From contig CBDBEN010000005.1 in NCBI GenBank assembly GCA_965204405.1, positions 3,224,001 through 3,288,000 of the forward strand: a stretch of 64,000 bases of DNA, written 5' to 3'. Of this stretch, positions 44,237 through 53,673 are shown piece by piece (positions within the stretch are counted from its first letter, which is position 1; the number at the start of each line of letters is the position of its first letter). The notes beneath the pieces were generated by a model. It made no database searches. It saw nothing but the letters and a program-made list of their open reading frames with translations, and was not told the origin of the DNA. The DNA is from JANQPX01 sp965204405 (GTDB lineage: Bacteria > Pseudomonadota > Alphaproteobacteria > Geminicoccales > Geminicoccaceae). A program made the position numbers and the translations under genes.

Positions 44237-45589
44237 ATGAAAGACAGTAATTTCCTGAAAGAGAACAACGCCCGCCATATCTGGCATCCCATGGGACATC
44301 CCGGCAAGTTGCGGAGCAGCGACGCGCCCACCATCATCACCGGCGCGGATGGTGTTCATATAACCGACATCGACGGTCATCGCGTGGTCGATGGGGTCGG
44401 GGGTCTTTGGAATGTGAATCTCGGCTATAGCTGTGATCCCGTGAAGCAGGCGATCTCGGCGCAGCTTGATAGGCTTCCCTATTACTCGGCATTCGCGGGC
44501 ACCTCGAACGATGCTGCGATCGAACTCTCCTTCACGCTTGCCGAGTGGTTTGCGGAAGAAGGCATGGGGCGAGCGTTTTTCACCAGCGGTGGATCCGACT
44601 CGGTGGAAACGGCCCTTCGCCTCTCGCGGCAATATCACAAGCTTCGCGGCGAACCAGGCCGGACCAAGTTCCTGAGCCTGAAGAAAGGTTACCACGGCAC
44701 CCATTTCGGCGGTGCTTCGGTCAACGGCAACAACCGCTTTCGCACCGCCTACGAACCCTTGCTGGCCGGCTGCCGTCACCTCCCGGCACCCTACCCTTAC
44801 CGCGCCCCGAATGGGATCACCGATCCGGCCAGGCTTGCCGAGGCCATTCTCGCGGCGGCAGAGGACGAGATCGCGTTCGAGGGGGCCAACACGATTGCGG
44901 CTTTCATCATGGAACCGGTGCTGGGTGCCGGCGGCGTGCATGTGCCCCATGCGAGCTTGATGCCGGGCATGCGAGCCATTTGCGATCGCCACGGCATCCT
45001 GATGATCGCTGATGAAGTCATCACCGGTTTCGGGCGCACGGGCGACTGGTCGGGCTCCCGTCATTGGGGCGTCAAACCGGACATGATGTGCCTGGCCAAG
45101 GCGATCACCAATGGCTACTTCCCCTTCGGCGCGACCATGATCGCCGATGCCGTCGCCGAAGTCTTCGAAACGGCCGATGGCGCCGGCTTCATCGGCCATG
45201 GTTACACCTACTCCGCCCACCCTGTCGGCGCGGCTGCCGCCAATGCCTGCCTTGCCGAAACGCTAAGGTTGAACGTCAAAGAGAACGCCGCAGCCAGGGG
45301 AGCGCAGCTCTATGAGGGCCTCAAGAGGTTACAAATAACCCACGAGCTGATCGGCGACGTCCGGGGCGGGCATGGCCTGATGACCGCGATCGAGCTGGTT
45401 TCGGACCGGAAAGCGAAAACCCCCGTGTCGCCGGAGGTCGGCATGAAGGTGCAGCAGCTAGCTTATGAAAATGGTGCCATGCTTCGAGCCTCCGGCGCCA
45501 ACATCATCATCTCGCCACCGCTCATTCTGCCCGCCGACGACGCCGAGACCATCGTGAAGGCGATCGACAAAGCGATTTCGTCACTTTGA
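44237..45589 (+). CDS. Class III (omega) aminotransferase, PLP-dependent
   Basis: 450-residue fold-type I aminotransferase of the omega-amino acid/adenosylmethionine-8-amino-7-oxononanoate transaminase group. FFTSGGSDSVETALRL holds the phosphate-binding region, FIMEPVLGAGGVH and IADEVITGFGRTGDW carry the cofactor Asp, and CLAKAITNGYFPFGA has the PLP lysine. The ATG at 44237 with GGAG upstream is preferred over the frame start at 44162, which adds an unconserved tail. It is divergent from tctC and followed by a convergent LysR gene. It probably transaminates an amine or omega-amino acid in the same pathway. Confidence 0.9.
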   Translation: MKDSNFLKENNARHIWHPMGHPGKLRSSDAPTIITGADGVHITDIDGHRVVDGVGGLWNVNLGYSCDPVKQAISAQLDRLPYYSAFAGTSNDAAIELSFTLAEWFAEEGMGRAFFTSGGSDSVETALRLSRQYHKLRGEPGRTKFLSLKKGYHGTHFGGASVNGNNRFRTAYEPLLAGCRHLPAPYPYRAPNGITDPARLAEAILAAAEDEIAFEGANTIAAFIMEPVLGAGGVHVPHASLMPGMRAICDRHGILMIADEVITGFGRTGDWSGSRHWGVKPDMMCLAKAITNGYFPFGATMIADAVAEVFETADGAGFIGHGYTYSAHPVGAAAANACLAETLRLNVKENAAARGAQLYEGLKRLQITHELIGDVRGGHGLMTAIELVSDRKAKTPVSPEVGMKVQQLAYENGAMLRASGANIIISPPLILPADDAETIVKAIDKAISSL

Positions 45590-45649
45590 TGGACTTCATG
45601 GATCGACGGGTCAGCCTGAATCAGAATCGGCGACGATAGGCCCCACGCT

Positions 45650-46552
45650 CTAGGTGCCGGGAACGTCGGATCTCGACACTTCGTCCAGAATCCAGGACCG
45701 GAAGGCCTCGATTTTCGGTTGGTCCGCAATCGCTTCGGGAGCGATGAAATAATAGGCGCACTGTTCGTCAAACTCGAGTGAGAATGGCTCTACGAGCCGT
45801 CCGCTCGCCAGATCATCATCGATCAGAGGAAGACGTCCCATCGCGACCCCGATACCGCTCAATGCAGCTTTGATAGCGAGTTCTCCGGTATCGAAGCGAA
45901 GGCCTTGTTCGATCTCCAGCCCCTCGACGCCGGCGGCTCGAAGCCAGACCTGCCATTCATCGGCGCCATCGATGGCGTGCAGGATCGTGTGGCGCGCAAG
46001 ATCGGCAGGCTGCTCCAAGGGGATGGGGCCTGAAAGGAGACTGGGGCTGCAAACCGGCACGATGGCCGCCTGAAACAAGCGATCGACGCGCATGCCCGGC
46101 CAATCGCCCATACCATGACGGACTCCGCAATCGACCCCATCGCGCAATAGGTCCACCTCGCGTTCGGTGGCGCTCAATCGGAGCTCGATATCGGGGTGCT
46201 GGCTGCGCAACCGGCCGAGGCGCCCCACCAGCCACTGCCCTGCAAAGGACGGCGTCGTGGTGACGGTGAGAGCGCCGGCACAGCAGAGCTGTTCGAGCTG
46301 CCGAACGCCTGCATTCAGCTGCTCGAAAGCATTGCGGACATAGGGCAGAAGCGCTTGGCCTTCATCGGTGAGCGCAAGGGCCCGGTTGAGTCTGCGGAAT
46401 AAAGAGACGCCTAGATCATGCTCCAGCGCCTTGATCTGATGGCTTACCGCCGCCTGCGTCACGAACAGTTCCTCGGCGGCTTTTGTAAAGCTCAGATGAC
46501 GCGCGGCGACCTCGAAGGCACGCATGGCGGTCAAAGGCGGCAGATGTGTCAT
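45650..46552 (-). CDS. LysR-family transcriptional regulator (GcvA-like)
   Basis: 300-residue regulator. The N-terminal winged helix (ALTAMRAFEVAARHLSFTKAAE-type region; LFVTQAAVSHQIKALE is the recognition helix) is followed by a substrate-binding domain of the GcvA/DsdC group. The ATG at 46552 begins the conserved MTHLPPL; no strong ribosome binding site is seen, and the TTG at 46558 is an alternative. It lies convergent to the aminotransferase and is a candidate controller of that gene and tctCBA, as well as of its own promoter. Confidence 0.88.
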   Translation of the reverse strand: MTHLPPLTAMRAFEVAARHLSFTKAAEELFVTQAAVSHQIKALEHDLGVSLFRRLNRALALTDEGQALLPYVRNAFEQLNAGVRQLEQLCCAGALTVTTTPSFAGQWLVGRLGRLRSQHPDIELRLSATEREVDLLRDGVDCGVRHGMGDWPGMRVDRLFQAAIVPVCSPSLLSGPIPLEQPADLARHTILHAIDGADEWQVWLRAAGVEGLEIEQGLRFDTGELAIKAALSGIGVAMGRLPLIDDDLASGRLVEPFSLEFDEQCAYYFIAPEAIADQPKIEAFRSWILDEVSRSDVPGT

Positions 46553-46580
46553 TTGCAAGGCATTCGCATGAATTTTTTTA

Positions 46581-46601
46581 ATGATAAAGATGAATTATCA
46601 T
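46581..46601. promoter_or_regulatory. Candidate LysR operator
   Basis: Palindrome with arms ATGATA (46581-46586) and TATCAT (46596-46601) in the 137-bp gap between the LysR gene and the DUF1127 gene. It lies 29 bp upstream of the LysR start, in the usual place for autoregulation, within a very A+T-rich promoter stretch. Confidence 0.5.
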
Positions 46602-46689
46602 CGTTTGTAAAGTTCATCAATATGCAAGATATTAAACATCATACACCGAGCAGGACGTTACCTCTCTCCAGTAAGAAGTGGACATCGAG

Positions 46690-46989
46690 ATGAGAGAATA
46701 TAATCAAACCTCTGGCTTCGGCCCCTTGTTCTCAGCCGTAACCGCCATGGTATCGCCTGCACATCAGACGATCACGCGGCAACCTCTCTATGAGCGGGTG
46801 CCGGGCCTGGAAATCAATCCGGGATTCAGGATCGCCGCGCATGCGATCGCCGACCAGTTCCGCCGCTGGCATCGGCGTGCCGATCAGCGCAAAACCTTGC
46901 TGGCACTGGATGACCGCATGCTTGATGACATCGGTGTCGAGAAGGCTGACGCTTTGGACGAAGGAGCCAAGCCGTTCTGGCGTGTCTGA
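46690..46989 (+). CDS. DUF1127 (YjiS-like) small protein
   Basis: 99 residues ending in a DUF1127 domain: RRWHRRADQRKTLLALDDRMLDDIGV (split here as RRWHRRADQRKT and LLALDDRMLDDIG) with the characteristic Arg-rich helix and Leu-Asp-Asp-Ile-Gly. The long N-terminal part is unconserved. DUF1127 proteins of alphaproteobacteria influence RNA turnover and phosphate, carbon or metabolic adaptation in the few studied cases. An upstream GTG at 46678 is an alternative start. Confidence 0.75.
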   Translation: MREYNQTSGFGPLFSAVTAMVSPAHQTITRQPLYERVPGLEINPGFRIAAHAIADQFRRWHRRADQRKTLLALDDRMLDDIGVEKADALDEGAKPFWRV

Positions 46990-47318
46990 TGGTGCCTGAT
47001 CAAGGGGACTTGATATGTCCGTTCATCCAAAGCAGAGCGCACCACCTTCACCCTATAACCCATATCGAGGCTTGCCTTTGGGGCCAGGCGGGATCGAGCC
47101 CCTTTTCTTTCGAGACCGCGGGGTGAAAGCGCCAAGCCTCAACCTTGCAGCCTTGATCGATAAGGTTTGGCTGGCCTTGGTGTCTGCCTATCGGAAGTCT
47201 GACCGGCGGCAGTCGGCGTGCTTGCCTGGGCCCGCTGCCGCCCAACATTGCCCTTGACCGCAGCACCGCGCTTGGCCTTTCTACGTGAATCGGAGAGATT
47301 CCATGAGGGGCTGTAGTC
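46990..47318. other. Intergenic region with a possible small ORF
   Basis: A frame of 80 codons at 47015-47257 (plus) has a good AAGGGGA ribosome binding site nine bases before its ATG. That site lies in the loop of a small hairpin (ATCAAG-GGGA-CTTGAT). The predicted peptide is Pro-rich at the start and matches no family I know, so I do not call it a gene. Nothing else is evident. Confidence 0.3.
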
Positions 47319-47819
47319 ATGATGCGTGATCATCTCTGCCGCATGGCCCAGTATAATCGCTGGGCCAATCGGCGGCTTTACAAAGCATGCGAGCAGCTCT
47401 CCGAAGATAGTTACTACCGAGACCGAAAAATGTTCTTCGGCTCGATCCATGGCACACTCAATCATATCCTTGTCGGCGACCGGCTCTGGCTTGCCCGCGT
47501 CGAACGTGAGCCGGCTCCCAGCTTTGCTCTAAACAGTCAGCCCTATGATGATATCGGTTCGCTGGGAGCAGCCAGGACCGCCGAAGATGATCGGATGATC
47601 GAGCTGACGGAAAGTTACAGCGATACCGATATGTCGACCATCGTCAGCTATCGCATGGTGGTGGAGCCTGCGGACGTCGAAACGCCGCTTCACCTTTGCT
47701 GGCTCCACCTCTTCAATCACCAGACCCACCACCGGGGCCAGATTCATGATCAGCTCAGCCAGACGGATGTTCCGCCTCCGCCGCTGGATCTGATCTACTA
47801 TCTGCGTGAGCTGGGGTAG
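47319..47819 (+). CDS. DinB-family four-helix protein
   Basis: 166-residue DinB/YfiT-like metal-binding helical bundle. Likely metal ligands are His in SIHGTLNHILVGDRLW and the HHR of LFNHQTHHRGQIHD near the C-terminus. Members include thiol-dependent S-transferases of low-molecular-weight thiols and stress-induced proteins. The function here is not defined. ATG codons at 47319 and 47322 are both possible. The GNAT gene starts 6 bp later, so the two form a pair. Confidence 0.85.
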   Translation: MMRDHLCRMAQYNRWANRRLYKACEQLSEDSYYRDRKMFFGSIHGTLNHILVGDRLWLARVEREPAPSFALNSQPYDDIGSLGAARTAEDDRMIELTESYSDTDMSTIVSYRMVVEPADVETPLHLCWLHLFNHQTHHRGQIHDQLSQTDVPPPPLDLIYYLRELG

Positions 47820-47825
47820 CGTGGA

Positions 47826-48314
47826 ATGAGCCCTTGCCTTCTATCCGATATCGAGATCGTTCAGGCGATGACGCCCGAGGACATCGAACATAGCCGCCGC
47901 CTGTTCCGTGCCTATGCAGATTGGCTGAATGTCGATCTTTGCTTTCAAGATTTCGAGGCCGAACTGGCCGGATTGCCCGGCGCCTATGCGCCGCCGCACG
48001 GACGGCTGCTGCTTGCCAAGGCCGGTGGAGAGGTAGCCGGCTCCGTTGCCCTTCGCCCCCTGGAGGACGGTGTCTGCGAGATGAAGCGGCTTTGGGTGGA
48101 GCCAGGCTTTGCCGGTGCCGGGATCGGCCGCAGGCTCGCCGAGGCGGTCGTCGATGCCGGGCGCGCGCTCGGCTACCGCGCGATGCGTCTCGATACCATG
48201 CCCGAGCGCCTCAAAGCCGCCGGACATATTTATGAAACCCTTGGCTTCACGCCAATTCCTGACTACTATCACAACCCGCTGGATGGGGTGGTGATGTACG
48301 AGCTCAAACTATGA
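47826..48314 (+). CDS. GNAT-family N-acetyltransferase
   Basis: 162 residues. The acetyl-CoA binding motif A is EMKRLWVEPGFAGAGIGRRL at about 88-107 (Q/RxxGxG/A type), followed by YETLGF in motif B. It is transcribed with the DinB-like gene directly upstream. The acceptor substrate is unknown. Confidence 0.88.
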   Translation: MSPCLLSDIEIVQAMTPEDIEHSRRLFRAYADWLNVDLCFQDFEAELAGLPGAYAPPHGRLLLAKAGGEVAGSVALRPLEDGVCEMKRLWVEPGFAGAGIGRRLAEAVVDAGRALGYRAMRLDTMPERLKAAGHIYETLGFTPIPDYYHNPLDGVVMYELKL

Positions 48315-48344
48315 ACTGATCTATCAATGAGCTGATCACATCAG

Positions 48345-50027
<1,683 letters not shown>

Positions 50028-50294
50028 CTCATATTCCTTTGAAACCCGTGCCAACGGGTTCTCGCGGCATGCCTACAACCTTCGATCCCATCTCCAAGGA
50101 CGACGCCGATGGTATACGGCCAGTCAGGCGGGAACGTTGCTGAGACGCTGATGTTGAGGCCACACCACTAGCAAGATTGCGGGCGAGGCAAAAGAGGGGA
50201 TGACATTTTGCCCATCCGGCAGCCTGGAGGCGTACCTCACCTCCATGGCCGCCGGCGGCGATCCCGTCAGCCGGCAGGCTTAGCCCGAGGATGG

Positions 50295-50948
50295 TCAGGC
50301 AGCGCTGTCGACCCGCTTTTTCAGTTCTTCCAGGAGGCCGTCCATGCCGCTCCGCTCGACCACAGCACCAAATTCGGAGCGCTGGGTGACGATGAGGCTG
50401 ACACTTTCCACGATCACGTCGATTGCCACCAGACTGCCGCCGTCCACCTCTCGAAGCCGCCAATCGACGTGCAGCGGCGGCCGATCACCGCTCATAATGA
50501 GCGTCTTGACCAGCGCATCACGCTTTCCGGCCAGCTTGGATGAGGTCACCTCGAACTCCTGGCCGTTATAGATATGGAGCTTGGAGGCGAGACTATCGAG
50601 AGCATAAGCTCGGAAGAGCTTGAGATACTCCTCCCTCTGTGCAGCGTCGGCTGAGCGCCAATGCCGGGCTAGAATAAGCCTCGCGACAAGATCGATGTCG
50701 ATCCATCGATCCAGAAGGTCGACGAGTTTACGGAATTTGTCATCCTGCGAACCACCGGTCTTCAGGATATCCAAAACTTCCAGACCAACCGTCTGGATGA
50801 CATCCTGAGCGGCCTCCGGCGAGATCGCCGCATGGGCGGATGTCCAAGGCACCACCGAGGCGACTGCCATGACAGGCAAGGCCTGCAGAAATCCCCGCCG
50901 TTTGATCGCTTTACGAACCGTTTGCATCTTCTGGTGTTTCGAGATCAT
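50295..50948 (-). CDS. mlaC: MlaC-family phospholipid-binding ABC substrate protein
   Basis: 217-residue periplasmic shuttle (Tol_Tol_Ttg2 family) that carries phospholipids between the outer-membrane MlaA complex and the inner-membrane MlaFEDB. The N-terminal signal has a twin-arginine-like motif (KRRGFLQALPVMAVAS, ending at AHA). The start ATG at 50948 with GAGGA is preferred; ATG 50927 is possible. Either overlaps the end of mlaA, so they are coupled. No mlaFEDB genes are in the window. Confidence 0.85.
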   Translation of the reverse strand: MISKHQKMQTVRKAIKRRGFLQALPVMAVASVVPWTSAHAAISPEAAQDVIQTVGLEVLDILKTGGSQDDKFRKLVDLLDRWIDIDLVARLILARHWRSADAAQREEYLKLFRAYALDSLASKLHIYNGQEFEVTSSKLAGKRDALVKTLIMSGDRPPLHVDWRLREVDGGSLVAIDVIVESVSLIVTQRSEFGAVVERSGMDGLLEELKKRVDSAA

Positions 50949-51756
50949 CGATGTCCTCGTCAAAAATGCTCTCGTCATAGATGTCCTCTTCATAGAGATC
51001 ATCAAGGGGGGCAGGCGCTCCATTCCTTATCTCTGTTTCCCGAAGCTGCTGCGCCAAGGTCCGAGTCGCCGCATAGAAGTCGATGCTGGTGCGCTGCAGC
51101 TCATCAATCGTTTCCAAATTGGCTTCGCGAAACGAAACAACCGTCGCACCCCGTCTTCCGAGCGACGCACCATTGGGCGCGACATAGGAAAAGGGATCAA
51201 AGGCGAAATCAACGACCGTGCCGAGAAGATCCCTGGGATTGGAGGGGCCAAGCAACGGAACCATGATATAGGGCCCCGAGCCCACGCCGTATACCGCTAA
51301 AGTCTGACCGAAATCCTCCTCATGACGCTCCGGCATGCCGAGCATGCCGCCGACATCGACGAGCCCGCCAATGCCGAGAATGGTATTGAACATGAAACGC
51401 CCGACACCTTCCGTTGCCCGCTCGGGCTCCCCTTGAAGCAAATCATTGGCAACGGTCACCGGTGTTTTCAGGTTCTCCAGAGCGTTGGTGACGCCTGTTC
51501 TGACAAAGCTCGGCGTAACGAACCGATATGTCTTGGCGACCGGCCTTAGCAGATATTTGTCCAGGGCCATGTTGAAGGCAAAGCTGCCGCGATTGAATGA
51601 TTCCAATGGATCGCCGGCGCTCGGCTGCGCGGCAACAGGTAGCGACGTACTCACCATCAGTACCACAACCGGCAGGAAAACGGACCAGGCGACCAGCCTT
51701 TGCCGAAAGCGGGAACGTTCTCTTCGATGCCTCTTCAACCCGTCAGACTTTTTCAA
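50911..51756 (-). CDS. mlaA: MlaA/VacJ-family outer-membrane lipid-asymmetry protein
   Basis: 281-residue VacJ domain protein (DPLESFNRGSFAFNMALDKY, GVGRFMFNTILGIGGLVD, FGQTLAVYGVGSGPYIMVP). It removes misplaced phospholipids from the outer leaflet and hands them to MlaC. It starts with TTG at 51756, fixed by AGGAG seven bases before. The signal sequence ends in PVAAQPS without a lipobox Cys, unlike the lipoprotein MlaA of E. coli. The C-terminus is very acidic (DDLYEEDIYDESIFDEDIDD). Confidence 0.88.
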   Translation of the reverse strand: MKKSDGLKRHRRERSRFRQRLVAWSVFLPVVVLMVSTSLPVAAQPSAGDPLESFNRGSFAFNMALDKYLLRPVAKTYRFVTPSFVRTGVTNALENLKTPVTVANDLLQGEPERATEGVGRFMFNTILGIGGLVDVGGMLGMPERHEEDFGQTLAVYGVGSGPYIMVPLLGPSNPRDLLGTVVDFAFDPFSYVAPNGASLGRRGATVVSFREANLETIDELQRTSIDFYAATRTLAQQLRETEIRNGAPAPLDDLYEEDIYDESIFDEDIDDLETPEDANGS

Positions 51757-52075
51757 CGTCGATCTCCTAAGCGGACCCCGCGTTCTTTGTTATTCAGCGA
51801 TGCGTCTTCGCAATTCTACCGTTATCGACATCTGCCGATACGCTTAAGATACAATTGGTTAACAAGCAAGATTTACCAGCCACTTCATGGCATAATGAGC
51901 CATCCAAACCGATGCATCTATGACAATCATCACAGTTTTTAAGCAAATTCATCGCTAATCGCACATTATGGTGTGTCATTTAACCAAGCATTCACATTGC
52001 TCGACATGGGTGTAAACGGCGATTGTAAACAAACTGTAAATCTCCACGGCTTTTCCTCGATCCCGGAGCTGCTGC
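51757..52075. other. Divergent region between mlaA and a small gene
   Basis: About 320 bp, A+T-rich from 51830 to 52050. It should contain the promoters of mlaA (minus) and of the 86-residue gene (plus). I find no convincing -35/-10 pair or operator. Confidence 0.35.
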
Positions 52076-52336
52076 ATGAGTGATGTTCGTATCGTGACCC
52101 TGGACCACCTTCTCAACCGCCTCGAGACCGCCCTTGGTCGAGACAGCCTGCTCTATCATCGTTTCGAGGAAGGTTTACGCTTTGAAGATGAACGTTCGCT
52201 GACTGATGCCATGAGCAGCCTGAGATTGTACCCGGATGACGTAAGAAATTTGGTCGAAAACACCGTCATGAGCTGGCTTTTCGGCGCTCGTGAGGAAGAC
52301 ATCGCCGAATCGGACAGCCTACGAAACGGCTTTTGA
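52076..52336 (+). CDS. Hypothetical small acidic protein
   Basis: 86 residues, helical and acidic (MSDVRIVTLDHLLNRLETAL at the start; YPDDVRNLVENTVMSWLFG later). GGAG lies seven bases before the ATG. No signal peptide or membrane segment. I do not recognise the family. The terminator at 52495-52518 could end its transcript. Confidence 0.55.
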   Translation: MSDVRIVTLDHLLNRLETALGRDSLLYHRFEEGLRFEDERSLTDAMSSLRLYPDDVRNLVENTVMSWLFGAREEDIAESDSLRNGF

Positions 52337-52385
52337 CCTCCGATTTCCCCAAGACATCGCCATATCGATCGGCCCCGTACCTACA

Positions 52386-52518
52386 GCTCTCCTTCTGATC
52401 CTCCCGACCACGAACCGAGGCAATACTGGGTAGATCTGGGGGAGAGCGGCCAGGAACGAACCGACCTGGTCTGACACTGCATTGATCACGACGAGCGGCC
52501 TGACGGCCGCTTTTTTTT
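52386..52518 (+). ncRNA. Candidate structured RNA with intrinsic terminator
   Basis: A long-range perfect 7-bp pairing (GCTCTCC 52386-52392 with GGAGAGC 52441-52447) encloses 48 bases with C-rich loops (CCTCCC). A second hairpin follows (CCAGG 52450-52454 with CCTGG 52465-52469), then the terminator. This could be a small RNA or the leader of a regulated transcript. It precedes the methionine-cycle operon, but a fresh promoter lies between, so it is probably not its riboswitch. It matches no known RNA family that I recognise. Confidence 0.4.
52495..52518 (+). terminator. Intrinsic terminator
   Basis: Stem GCGGCC/GGCCGC (52495-52500 with 52505-52510), loop TGAC, followed by eight T. It ends transcription coming from the small gene or the candidate RNA and insulates the metF promoter. 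Confidence 0.88.
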
Positions 52519-52543
52519 GGCCTCCGGTCTTGGGTAAATTTGA

Positions 52544-52579
52544 TTGACATAGTCATATAAAGATTTTTTAATATCCTTA
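52544..52579 (+). promoter_or_regulatory. Promoter with overlapping palindrome for the ArsR-metF-metH operon
   Basis: -35 TTGACA (52544-52549), 17-bp spacer, -10 TTTAAT (52567-52572). An imperfect palindrome, TAAAGAT (52558-52564) against ATCCTTA (52573-52579), covers spacer and -10. Its place is ideal for repression by the ArsR-type protein encoded next. Published SAH-responsive ArsR regulators control the same genes, so S-adenosylhomocysteine response is a reasonable inference. Confidence 0.6.
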
Positions 52580-52617
52580 TGTCATTGTGAAATTCCAGCT
52601 TACAACGCCCGAAAGCC

Positions 52618-53673
52618 ATGCCCACAACGTCCGATAGTCTCGATGATGTCCTGAACAGCCTGCGCGCCGCGGCCGATATGAGCCGTTTGCGGCTGCTGCT
52701 GCTCTGCACCCATGGCGAATGGACGGTAAGCGAACTCACGCAGATCCTGGGACAGAGCCAGCCAAGAGTGTCCCGTCACCTGAAGCTGCTGTCGGAAGCG
52801 GGCTTGCTGGAGCGCATTCCCGAAGGCAGCTGGGTTTTCCATCGCCGGGCACAGACGGGCCCTCGGGCACGGATGGCGCGCAACCTCTGCCGGATGCTGC
52901 CGCCGGACGACCCGGTCGTGGTCCAGGACCGGCAACGCCTCGCCATGGTCAGGGAAGCCAGGCGGGCACAGGCGAACAGCTATTTTGCCGAGCATGCCGC
53001 GAGTTGGGACAAGCTGCGCTCGCTCTATGTCGACGAGGCTAAGGTGGAAGCGGCCCTTTTGCAGCTGTTCGACGGCTACAAACCCTCGACGCTTTTGGAT
53101 ATCGGTACAGGAACCGGCCGCATTCTGCAGCTCCTGGCCCCGCATATCGGCGTCGGCCTCGGCATCGATCAATCAACCGAAATGCTCAACGTCGCCCGCG
53201 CCAATCTGGACAAGACCAGCCTGCGCAATTGCCAGGTGCGCCAGGGCGACATGTATCGTCTGCCAGTGCCGGAAAGCGCCTATGATGCGGCGATTTTTCA
53301 CAATGTGCTTCATTTCGCCGACGACCCTGGCGCCGCCCTCGGCGAGGCGGCTCGTGTCCTTCGTCCGGGCGGGCGTTTGGTGGTGATTGATTTTGCCCCG
53401 CATGTTCAGGAATTCCTGCGCCGCGACCATGCGCATCGCAGGCTTGGCTTTGCCGATAGCGAATTAAAAGAATGGTTTACCAATTCCGGCTTATCCTTTG
53501 AAAAACCGGTTCATCTGGAAGGAAATCCCCTCACGGTCGTCCTTTGGTCGGCAACCCGGATCGGCAATCCGAGCGGGGTGATGCCCCATGATCTCGGTGC
53601 GTCGGCCCAGGCTGCCCCCGATCTTTCTGCATTCTCCGAAACCAACCTCTTGGATGGGAACAAGGTCTCATGA
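52618..53673 (+). CDS. ArsR-family regulator fused to a SAM-dependent methyltransferase domain
   Basis: 351 residues. A winged helix (about 8-90; WTVSELTQILGQSQPRVSRHLKLL contains the recognition helix, cited here in part as SQPRVSRHLK) is joined to a class I methyltransferase domain (LLDIGTGTGRILQLL at about 159, then VLRPGGRLVVIDF). No arsenic-binding cysteine pair is visible. The fold would bind SAM or SAH, making it a likely sensor of the methyl cycle rather than a metal sensor. It overlaps metF by ATGA and heads the metF-metH operon. Confidence 0.85.
   Translation: MPTTSDSLDDVLNSLRAAADMSRLRLLLLCTHGEWTVSELTQILGQSQPRVSRHLKLLSEAGLLERIPEGSWVFHRRAQTGPRARMARNLCRMLPPDDPVVVQDRQRLAMVREARRAQANSYFAEHAASWDKLRSLYVDEAKVEAALLQLFDGYKPSTLLDIGTGTGRILQLLAPHIGVGLGIDQSTEMLNVARANLDKTSLRNCQVRQGDMYRLPVPESAYDAAIFHNVLHFADDPGAALGEAARVLRPGGRLVVIDFAPHVQEFLRRDHAHRRLGFADSELKEWFTNSGLSFEKPVHLEGNPLTVVLWSATRIGNPSGVMPHDLGASAQAAPDLSAFSETNLLDGNKVS

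Noticed and set aside
46584..46640. A+T-rich string near the LysR gene considered as a phage attachment site
   Set aside because: No integrase, tRNA or direct repeat nearby; it is explained better as a promoter region.
47015..47257. 80-codon ORF with a good ribosome binding site
   Set aside because: No similarity or protein-like domain pattern. It overlaps a comparable frame on the other strand. Kept only as a remark in the intergenic entry.
48315..48344. Bidirectional terminator between the GNAT gene and ettA
   Set aside because: The hairpin has only five base pairs and no T-run in either direction, so termination is not supported.
52337..52518. SAM-II or SAH riboswitch upstream of metF
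   Set aside because: The sequence does not show the conserved cores of these riboswitches as I know them, and a separate promoter lies downstream of the terminator.
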